From contig ATWE01000014.1 of assembly GCA_000421085.1 (NCBI GenBank), positions 62,001 through 126,000 on the forward strand: a DNA stretch of 64,000 nucleotides. The letters are read 5' to 3'. The translations under genes were made by a program, and so were the position numbers. Shown in pieces: positions 58,727-64,000 of the stretch. The notes beneath the pieces were generated by a model, which did not search any database, was not told the DNA's origin, and saw only the letters and a program-made list of their open reading frames with translations. How positions within the stretch are numbered: the first letter of the stretch is position 1; every line of letters begins with the position of its first letter. This stretch comes from Ensifer sp. USDA 6670 (lineage in GTDB: Bacteria; Pseudomonadota; Alphaproteobacteria; Rhizobiales; Rhizobiaceae).

Positions 58727-58751
58727 AACACGCCAGTCTTTCGGAAGTTCC
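58727..58751 (-). promoter_or_regulatory. Candidate EcfG promoter (leftward)
   Basis: Reverse strand GGAAC (58751-58747), 17 nt, GTT (58729-58727). It decides the start of the nucleotidyltransferase gene. Confidence 0.62.
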
Positions 58752-58843
58752 GCTTGCCCGATGGTGGGGGAATGCATCCCCTCAAGCCCCCGGACTTTGC
58801 CTCCGCTGCTTTAGCTGGGATGCACCAGGACGCGAACGTGATG

Positions 58844-58869
58844 GAACCGCCGGCCACGTCATGGCGTTT
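58844..58869 (+). promoter_or_regulatory. Candidate EcfG promoter (18-nt spacer)
   Basis: GGAAC (58844-58848) and C-GTT (58867-58869) fit GGAAC-N17-CGTT; about 117 nt upstream of ATG 58986. Confidence 0.45.
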
Positions 58870-58985
58870 GTCTGGCAGCTACCGCATGAGTGCCCGGAGC
58901 GGAAGCGAAGGGCAGAATAATTAGGTAAATCAAAGCGCTACAGCGACTGCGCGCGTCTGTTGATGCGCCGCTGAGGGAGGAGCAT

Positions 58986-59225
58986 ATGCCTGTCATCAGC
59001 CCCACGATCCACACCCAGCAAAACAGCCGGGACCTTGAGTGTCAGCGCGCCATGGAGGACGAGTTCCTGGTCCTTACGGCGCTGGCCGAGGAAGCGGGCT
59101 GGTCATGGCAGGAAATCGCGCTCGCCATGTTGGAGTTGACCGAGCAATATGTTGCAGCCATGCGGCCGAGTTCGGCGATGGAGGCGAGATCACTCTTGCG
59201 CAGCCACTCCAAGAGCTTGCACTGA
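58986..59225 (+). CDS. Small helical protein of unknown function
   Basis: A 79-residue protein. Residues 20-58 are helical and amphipathic (MEDEFLVLTALAEEAGWSWQ, EIALAMLELTEQYVAAM), with tryptophans in a GWSW motif. GGGAGG stands 6-8 nt before ATG 58986. It could be a small regulator or adaptor; no family recognised. An EcfG-like site lies upstream. Confidence 0.6.
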   Translation: MPVISPTIHTQQNSRDLECQRAMEDEFLVLTALAEEAGWSWQEIALAMLELTEQYVAAMRPSSAMEARSLLRSHSKSLH

Positions 59226-59314
59226 CTTGAGGAGTGTCGCGTTCGCCCAAGGCGTTTCGCTGTTTCATTGAAGCAGTGAGACGCTTTTATTTTGAGACTA
59301 CTCAGATGGGAAAT

Positions 59315-59334
59315 CGTTACACACTTTTCCTGGA
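59315..59334 (-). repeat. Dispersed repeat motif, copy 3 (inverted)
   Basis: The complement reads TCCAGGAAAAGTGTGTAACG, identical to copy 1 at 33754-33773. It abuts the stop codon of the DUF1328 gene. Confidence 0.68.
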
Positions 59335-59338
59335 GGCG

Positions 59339-59512
59339 CTAGGTCACGGCACCTCCGACGGCCAGTGCCAGTACGACGAAAACGAGGAAGATTATAACCG
59401 CAATGTAGAAGAGTATCTTCGCGATCCCCGCCGTCGCGGCCGAGACGCCGGAAAACCCGAGGAACCCGGCTATCAGTGAAATAACGAAGAATATCAGTGC
59501 CCACTTCAGCAT
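59339..59512 (-). CDS. DUF1328 (UPF0391) small membrane protein
   Basis: A 57-residue protein with two membrane helices: [40 protein letters not shown], and a C-terminal LAVGGAVT. This is the conserved UPF0391 pattern (start MLxWALxFLVIALIAGxLGF, then [11 protein letters not shown]). The ribosome binding site is GGAAGGA. It is shorter than 60 codons and easy to miss; the overlapping rightward frame 59234-59479 is its shadow. It lies 51 nt after the 48-residue gene at 59564 and probably shares its EcfG promoter. Confidence 0.9.
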   Translation of the reverse strand: MLKWALIFFVISLIAGFLGFSGVSAATAGIAKILFYIAVIIFLVFVVLALAVGGAVT

Positions 59513-59563
59513 AGTTACTCCTTCCGTTCAGTTCCTGCGTCGCGGTTGTCGTGGCGCAGCCGC

Positions 59564-59710
59564 TCAGCGGCTACCCCGGTTTGGATCCTTGCCGGCCGCC
59601 TGGCTGCTTTTCTTGACGTCGTCCTTCTTCGCCTGATCGCCTGCACGGTTTCCGCCATGCGTCCCTTTCGAGCTCTTGGCGGTCTTGCCGTCCTTTACGT
59701 TCGTAGCCAT
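59564..59710 (-). CDS. Small hydrophilic stress protein (48 residues)
   Basis: A 48-residue Lys/Gly/Asp/Ser-rich protein starting MATNVKDGKTAKSSKGTHGG with DQAKKDDVKKSSQAAGKDPN in the second half. The composition is that of hydrophilin-like stress proteins. It is preceded by GGAGGATG and, 48 nt further upstream, by an EcfG-type promoter with perfect spacing, which is the main reason to accept such a short gene. Confidence 0.7.
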   Translation of the reverse strand: MATNVKDGKTAKSSKGTHGGNRAGDQAKKDDVKKSSQAAGKDPNRGSR

Positions 59711-59758
59711 CTCGCATCCTCCAACGCTGCTGTACGATACCGGCAGCAGAACGGATGC

Positions 59759-59783
59759 AACCGGGGAAGGGCGATAAAGTTCC
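59759..59783 (-). promoter_or_regulatory. Candidate EcfG promoter (leftward)
   Basis: Reverse strand GGAAC (59783-59779), 17 nt, GTT (59761-59759). It serves the small gene at 59564 and perhaps DUF1328. Confidence 0.65.
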
Positions 59784-59847
59784 GTCCGGCCTTCAAAGCC
59801 GGGGCGCGCCGGCGCGCTTGCCTTTCATCATGCCGGCGACTGCCGGC

Positions 59848-59872
59848 GGAACCAAATCTGGCCCGGACGGTT
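59848..59872 (+). promoter_or_regulatory. Candidate EcfG promoter (rightward)
   Basis: GGAAC (59848-59852), 17 nt, GTT (59870-59872), 38 nt before ATG 59910. Confidence 0.65.
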
Positions 59873-59909
59873 TGGTTGGCCGAATGTGGCTCCCGAGAGA
59901 GGAATGGCC

Positions 59910-60212
59910 ATGAGGAACATCGTCTTTGGCGTCGCGGTACTGTTGAGCGCTGCCGCAGTGCCGGCCTTCGCGCAGACGGCCGGCAACACCCCGGCCATCG
60001 CCACTCCCGACACGCAGAACCCGACGGCACCTGTCCCCGGCAAGAACAGCTTCACCGAAGACCAGGCACGGGAACGGATGCAGGAGGCGGGCTACACGGA
60101 CGTCAAGGAGCTGAAGCTCGATGACAAGGGTATCTGGCGGGCAACCGCGATGAAGGACGGAAAGCCCGTTTCCGTCGCTCTCGATTTTCAGGGCAACGTA
60201 GTCGCGCTTTAG
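59910..60212 (+). CDS. Exported PepSY-like small protein
   Basis: A 100-residue protein with a signal peptide (MRNIVFGVAVLLSAAAVPAF, cleavage near AFAQT). The mature part has FTEDQARERMQEAGYTDVKE, KLDDKGIWRATAMKDGKPVS and VALDFQGNVVAL, the alpha/beta arrangement of PepSY domains (helix followed by strands ending in a D-x-x-G turn). ATG 59910 gives correct spacing to GAGAGGA; an ATG two codons earlier is also possible. Twenty bases before the next gene, likely the same transcript. Possibly a periplasmic protease inhibitor-like stress protein. Confidence 0.82.
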   Translation: MRNIVFGVAVLLSAAAVPAFAQTAGNTPAIATPDTQNPTAPVPGKNSFTEDQARERMQEAGYTDVKELKLDDKGIWRATAMKDGKPVSVALDFQGNVVAL

Positions 60213-60231
60213 AGATCAAAGGAAGAAAACG

Positions 60232-60837
60232 ATGAGAACCGTGGCAGGGCTGTTTGACGACTACGGCGAAGCCCGAGGTGCCGTGAGCGATCTGGAAGCG
60301 GCAGGGTTTCCTTCCGAAAATATAAGCATCGTCGCCAACAATGCGGGCGACCGCTATTCGGGCGACGGCTCCGGTGCGGCAAGCGGTGCCGGTGCCGGTG
60401 CGAGTCTGGGCGCCGTGGGCGGCGGCACGCTGGGGCTTTTGACCGGCCTCGGCCTGATGGCCATACCTGGGGTCGGACCCGTGGTCGCGGCTGGGTGGCT
60501 GGCGTCGACCGCCGCAGGCGCGGCGGCCGGCGCTCTCGCCGGAGGTGCGGCCGGCGGCATCATCGGTTCGCTCACCGATTCCGGGATTGAGGAGGAGGAT
60601 GCGCATCTTTACGCTGAGGGCGTGCGTCGAGGCGGTACGCTGGTGGTGGTCAGGACCGAGGAGCCCCTGGTCGCACAGGCGGACGGGATTTTGAGAAACC
60701 GCGATGCCGTCGACATATCGGTCCGGCGCCGCGCCTATACGGAGGATGGCTGGACCCGGTTCGACACCGCCTCCCGTCCCTATAGCCTCGACGAGATCGA
60801 ACGCGAACGCGAACGCCTGAGCCGCCCGGCGCTGTAG
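60232..60837 (+). CDS. General stress protein 17M-like membrane protein
   Basis: A 201-residue protein. The N-terminus RTVAGLFDDYGEARGAVSDL, EAAGFPSENISIVANN is the ferredoxin-like fold of the general stress protein 17M group. Residues 45-115 are a very Gly/Ala-rich hydrophobic region (GLLTGLGLMAIPGVGPVVAA), as in GsmlM-type proteins that insert in membranes; then GGTLVVVRTEEPLVAQADGI completes the domain. It has GGAAG before ATG 60232 and follows the PepSY-like gene, sharing its EcfG promoter. Confidence 0.85.
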   Translation: MRTVAGLFDDYGEARGAVSDLEAAGFPSENISIVANNAGDRYSGDGSGAASGAGAGASLGAVGGGTLGLLTGLGLMAIPGVGPVVAAGWLASTAAGAAAGALAGGAAGGIIGSLTDSGIEEEDAHLYAEGVRRGGTLVVVRTEEPLVAQADGILRNRDAVDISVRRRAYTEDGWTRFDTASRPYSLDEIERERERLSRPAL

Positions 60838-60995
60838 CGACGGGGCAGGTGCCGCTGCCGCGGCACGGCTGAACGCCGCGTTCGGGTCCGCAAAGCCAAC
60901 CGGTCGTCCGAAGGAGGCAGATCACTGCGCCCCTTCGCGAAACAATGAGGCGATCTGGCGGGGCGGTTGCGACGAGACGCAAGGAAGGCTTCCCC

Positions 60996-62972
60996 ATGAT
61001 TGATTTTTCCCGTGCCCGCGAACGGATGATCACGTCGCATCTCTCGCGACGGGGGATAAGGGACAGACATGTCGTGGAGGCGATGGGTGTCGTCCCGCGG
61101 GAGGCATTCGTCGACCCGGGCTTCGAGGAGTTCGCCTATGAGGATTCGGCCCTTTCGATCAGCCATGGCCAGACCATCTCGCAGCCCTATATCGTCGCGC
61201 TGATGATCGAACGCGCCGAAGTCCAGCCGGGCGATACGGTGCTCGAAATCGGGACCGGATCCGGTTACGCGGCGGCGGTGCTCAGCCGGATCGCGACACA
61301 TGTCTATACGATCGAGCGCCATGCCGGCCTCGCCGAGGTTGCCGAGAGACGATTTGCCGAGCTCCATTACGGGAATATAGATGTGCGTGTCGGCGACGGC
61401 ACGGCCGGCTGGCCCGAGGCGGGACCCTTCGACGCCATACTGGTCGCCGCCGGAGGCCCCGAGGTACCGCACGCGCTCAAGGAACAGCTCGACCTTGGCG
61501 GCCATCTCGTCATACCCGTCGGCCCCCCTGAGGAGCAGCGCCTGATGAAGGTCACGCGCGTCAACGCCACGACATTCGAGGAGCAGGACCTCGGCGGGGT
61601 CAGATTCGTGCCGCTCGTCGGCGAATACGGCTGGGATGAGGAGGGGGCTCGGTCCCGAGCAAGGCTCAGACCAGCGCCGACGCTGCCCGAGATGGTCGCA
61701 GAGGCGGCCGAGCCGCTGCCCGGTCTCGACGATCCGGCATTCGGGCGGCTTTTCGATCGCTTCGCCGGGCGGCGGGTCGTGCTGCTCGGAGAGGCGAGCC
61801 ACGGCACGTCGGAATTCTACCGCGCCCGCGCAGCCATCACGCGCCGCCTGATCGAGGAGCATGGGTTCACGATCGTGGCGGTCGAGGCGGATTGGCCGGA
61901 TGCGGCGGCAGTAGACCGCTATGTCCGACATCGAACTCAAGGCATGCGTCTCGACGCGCCGTTCCAGCGGTTCCCGACCTGGATGTGGCGCAACCGCGAA
62001 GTGATGGATTTCGTCGATTGGATGCGCGAACATAACGGCCGCAGGGGCCTTTCCGACCGGGCCGGCTTTTACGGCCTGGACATTTATAATATGCGCGGCT
62101 CCATTGCGGCGGTTCTCCGGTATCTCGATGAGTCCGACCCCGATGCCGCCGCGGTCGCCCGCGAGCGCTACGGTTGCCTGACCCCCTGGCAGAACGAGCC
62201 GTCGACCTATGGCCGTGCGGCCATGACCAAGGGCTTCCGCAAATGCGAAGAGGCCGTCGTCAAGCAATGCCGCGAACTCCTGGAGAGGCAGCTCGCAGCC
62301 GGGCGCGACAGCGGCGACGAGCTTCTCGACGCGGTGCAGAACGCGCGCCTCGTCGCCTCGGCCGAGCGGTATTACCGTATCATGTATTATGCCGGGGCCG
62401 ACTCCTGGAACATGCGCGACACCCATATGTTCGAGACGCTCGAGCATCTGTTGAATGCACGCGGCGCTCGCTCGAAGGCGGTCGTGTGGGCGCACAATTC
62501 CCATATCGGCGATGCCCGCCATACTGACATGGGCACGGCCCGCGAGGAGCTGAACATCGGTCAGCTCTGCCGCGAGCGGTTTGGCGATCAGGCAGCGCTG
62601 ATCGGTTTCGGCACGCATGGCGGCCATGTGGCTGCCGCAAGCGATTGGGATGGCGATATGGAGGTGAAGCCGATCCGGCCTTCGCTCGAAGGAAGCTACG
62701 AGCGCGTGATGCACGACTCAGGGGTCGAACGCTTCCTCATCGACTTCGCGCGCCACGCGCGTTTGCGCGACGGTCTCCTCAAACCGATGCTCGAGCGCTT
62801 CATCGGGGTGATCTACCGGCCGGACACGGAACGCTTCAGCCATTATGCCCATGCTTCCCTGCCTCGGCAGTTCGACGCCTTCGTCTGGTTCGATCAGACG
62901 ACGCCGGTCGAACCGCTCGGCGCGCAACACATAAAAGCGGGCGTGCCGGACACGTTCCCGTTCGGCCTGTGA
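60996..62972 (+). CDS. Protein-L-isoaspartate methyltransferase / erythromycin-esterase-like fusion protein
   Basis: A 658-residue two-domain protein. Residues 1-215 are a PCMT: REAFVDPGFEEFAYEDSALS, GQTISQPYIVALMIERAEV, and SAM motif LEIGTGSGYA at 83-92. From residue 245 follows an erythromycin-esterase-type domain, with LLGEASHGTSEFYRAR (265-280, catalytic His/Glu), VEADWPDAAAVDRYV and VVWAHNSHIGDARHTDMG. ATG 60996 follows AAGGAAGG. Both halves have all motifs. The Ere-like domain in such fusions is unlikely to be for macrolides; repair or removal of damaged products is an idea. No EcfG site directly upstream. Confidence 0.92.
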   Translation: MIDFSRARERMITSHLSRRGIRDRHVVEAMGVVPREAFVDPGFEEFAYEDSALSISHGQTISQPYIVALMIERAEVQPGDTVLEIGTGSGYAAAVLSRIATHVYTIERHAGLAEVAERRFAELHYGNIDVRVGDGTAGWPEAGPFDAILVAAGGPEVPHALKEQLDLGGHLVIPVGPPEEQRLMKVTRVNATTFEEQDLGGVRFVPLVGEYGWDEEGARSRARLRPAPTLPEMVAEAAEPLPGLDDPAFGRLFDRFAGRRVVLLGEASHGTSEFYRARAAITRRLIEEHGFTIVAVEADWPDAAAVDRYVRHRTQGMRLDAPFQRFPTWMWRNREVMDFVDWMREHNGRRGLSDRAGFYGLDIYNMRGSIAAVLRYLDESDPDAAAVARERYGCLTPWQNEPSTYGRAAMTKGFRKCEEAVVKQCRELLERQLAAGRDSGDELLDAVQNARLVASAERYYRIMYYAGADSWNMRDTHMFETLEHLLNARGARSKAVVWAHNSHIGDARHTDMGTAREELNIGQLCRERFGDQAALIGFGTHGGHVAAASDWDGDMEVKPIRPSLEGSYERVMHDSGVERFLIDFARHARLRDGLLKPMLERFIGVIYRPDTERFSHYAHASLPRQFDAFVWFDQTTPVEPLGAQHIKAGVPDTFPFGL

Positions 62973-62990
62973 GGCTCGTTAATCCTTGAG

Positions 62991-63314
62991 CTACAGCTGT
63001 GTCGAGATGATGTTGTCGACGCTCACCTCGCCGCGGAGCACGCCGCGTTTCGTGCCGTCCGGGGCCGGCCCTTCCTCGACCACGGTGTAGAGCTTATCAC
63101 TGCGGAAGGCGCTGGCCATGTCGGTCGTCACCCCTTCCGCCGGCTTTGCGTCGATCTCGAGGAAATCGAGTTCCGCCTCGCTCGCGACGATGCGGGCATC
63201 GCCGCTCGATCTTGCCGCCACCACGACCTCGCCCTGGTAGCTGGCATTCTGCCAGTTCGGATCGTCGGGCTCGGCGAGCGGCGACAGACGGTATATCTTG
63301 AGCTCTTCCTGCAT
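62991..63314 (-). CDS. Conserved protein of unknown function
   Basis: A 107-residue soluble protein: LKIYRLSPLAEPDDPNWQNA, then YQGEVVVAARSSGDARIVAS and a middle part with FLEIDAKPAEGVTTDMASAF. The beta-rich, charged sequence and EGVTTDM motif resemble a small family common in rhizobia, with no known function. It begins 3 nt after the stop of the small membrane protein at 63318, so both form an operon expressed from the promoter near 63508. Confidence 0.7.
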   Translation of the reverse strand: MQEELKIYRLSPLAEPDDPNWQNASYQGEVVVAARSSGDARIVASEAELDFLEIDAKPAEGVTTDMASAFRSDKLYTVVEEGPAPDGTKRGVLRGEVSVDNIISTQL

Positions 63315-63317
63315 GTG

Positions 63318-63449
63318 CTACTCCGACTGGTCGATCGCATGCGGCGGCGGTTGCCCCGATTCGGCCGACTGGTCGAGAGGAAACATCATCCAGAGCGCCG
63401 CAATCACCACCAGAACGACGATCGCTGCTGCAGCCAGGATCTTGGACAT
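63318..63449 (-). CDS. Very small membrane protein
   Basis: A 43-residue protein: one helix (MSKILAAAAIVVLVVIAALW) followed by a short acidic tail (MMFPLDQSAESGQPPPHAID). ATG 63449 has GGAAGG on the reverse strand; the frame to 63509 adds nothing. It may be exported or remain anchored. Expressed probably under stress with the following gene. Confidence 0.65.
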   Translation of the reverse strand: MSKILAAAAIVVLVVIAALWMMFPLDQSAESGQPPPHAIDQSE

Positions 63450-63507
63450 GTGAGCCTTCCGACGATTGTCGAGACCGAACCGCGAAACCTGCGGTCTTCG
63501 GGTCTCC

Positions 63508-63532
63508 AATCACCAAGGCGTCGAATTGTTCC
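63508..63532 (-). promoter_or_regulatory. Candidate EcfG promoter (leftward, weaker)
   Basis: Reverse strand GGAAC (63532-63528), 18 nt, TT (63509-63508); the base before TT is A, not G. Divergent from the stronger site at 63570. Confidence 0.4.
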
Positions 63533-63569
63533 GAACCCCGCGGGTGACGCGACCACGCGCCGTTCTGCA

Positions 63570-63594
63570 GGAACATTTCGGGAAACCGCCGGTT
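63570..63594 (+). promoter_or_regulatory. Candidate EcfG promoter (rightward)
   Basis: GGAAC (63570-63574), 17 nt, GTT (63592-63594); 31 nt before ATG 63625. Confidence 0.65.
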
Positions 63595-63624
63595 TGAGGA
63601 CGCGCGAAAAGAAAGGAATATCCG

Positions 63625-64000
63625 ATGGCTACTGCGAACGAACACCTTGTGGCTTGGCTGAGGGATGCACATGCGATGGAAGAGCAGGCGATCACGATGC
63701 TCACCAGCCAGTCGAGCCGGCTAGAAAACTATCCCGAACTCAAGACCAGGATCGACCGCCACCTGCAGGAGACGAAGGACCAGGCGGCCATGCTCGAGCG
63801 CTGCCTCGAACGGCTCGACGGCGGAACCTCGAGCATCAAGGATATCAGCGGCAAGATCGTTGCCTTCGGGCAAGGCCTGAGCGGCCTCTTCGTCAGTGAT
63901 GAAGTCGTCAAGGGCACGCTGGCCAGCTATACATTCGAGCATATGGAAATCGCCAGCTACAGGATTCTCATCGCCGCAGCCGAACAGGCGGGCGATCAGG
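63625..64000 (+). CDS. YciF-type ferritin-like protein, DUF892 (3' partial)
   Basis: The start of a DUF892 protein: MATANEHLVAWLRDAHAMEE begins the first helix with the conserved E for metal binding, followed by QSSRLENYPELKTRIDRHLQ and ETKDQAAMLERCLERLDGG, then SYTFEHMEIASYRILIAAAE with the EH pair of the third helix. The frame is open at the right end (125 residues visible of about 165). AAAGGAA precedes ATG 63625. YciF proteins are diiron, four-helix bundle stress proteins of uncertain function; EcfG-type promoter upstream. Confidence 0.9.
   Translation, partial: MATANEHLVAWLRDAHAMEEQAITMLTSQSSRLENYPELKTRIDRHLQETKDQAAMLERCLERLDGGTSSIKDISGKIVAFGQGLSGLFVSDEVVKGTLASYTFEHMEIASYRILIAAAEQAGDQ

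Noticed and set aside
58702-58777. Longer N-terminus (ATG 58777) for the nucleotidyltransferase
   Set aside because: It would start upstream of the EcfG-type promoter at 58727-58751, and the extra 25 residues carry no conserved sequence.
60996-62972. Erythromycin-resistance gene
   Set aside because: The Ere-like domain is fused to a PCMT in a stress cluster; family membership alone does not show macrolide hydrolysis, and no mobile element is near.
1-64000. tRNA, rRNA genes, intact insertion sequences, CRISPR arrays
   Set aside because: None could be recognised by reading; only small dispersed repeats and one doubtful transposase fragment were found.

Overview
The window looks like part of a large secondary replicon (chromid or megaplasmid) of a Sinorhizobium/Ensifer-type alphaproteobacterium. 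The reasons are a complete repABC partition and replication locus with matching parS palindromes, high GC with rhizobial codon use, intergenic mosaic repeats typical of Sinorhizobium, and many DctP, TAXI, BtuFCD-like and Dpp-like transport systems. The overall layout recalls pSymB; that comparison is from memory and is inference.

Layout. 1-4.6 kb: end of a TRAP receptor gene, a shikimate/quinate dehydrogenase homologue, the remnant of an ECF sigma factor, and a divergent MocR regulator/EamA exporter pair. 4.7-13.2 kb: an exported protein, a DUF1612 protein, a glycosyltransferase flanked by two parS sites, repC, the counter-transcribed RNA, repB, repA with its operator, a third parS and a HutC-like regulator whose 5' end looks damaged. 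13.3-18 kb: a degenerate EF-G paralogue, a membrane protein, an alpha/beta hydrolase and a GlxA-type regulator. 18-26 kb: a structured non-coding stretch, then a TAXI-type TRAP transporter with its own DctB/DctD-like two-component system and a good sigma-54 promoter. 26-30 kb: a cobalamin riboswitch, a possible leader peptide and a BtuFCD-like ABC transporter, ending in a frameshifted methyltransferase. 30-32 kb: small stress-type proteins and dodecin. 32-43.3 kb: a catabolic island with an AGCS symporter facing an operon of Dpp-type ABC transporter, MmgE/PrpD protein, FAD oxidase and RidA, under a divergent IclR regulator. 43.4-46.3 kb: SulP and MFS transporters. 46.5-64 kb: mostly stress genes, interrupted by a NarL-type two-component system and a 1072-residue calcium-binding repeat protein.

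The strongest pattern is regulatory. Fourteen sites of the form GGAAC-N17/18-(G)TT, the consensus of the alphaproteobacterial general stress sigma factor EcfG (RpoE2), lie just upstream of genes at 4.8, 30-31.5, 47-48, 56 and 58-64 kb. Several are arranged back to back between divergent genes. This part of the replicon therefore appears to carry a scattered general-stress regulon: SDRs, a zinc alcohol dehydrogenase, a nucleotidyltransferase/metallophosphoesterase pair, a YciF ferritin-like protein, and small hydrophilic or membrane proteins. Two of the small genes are under 60 codons.
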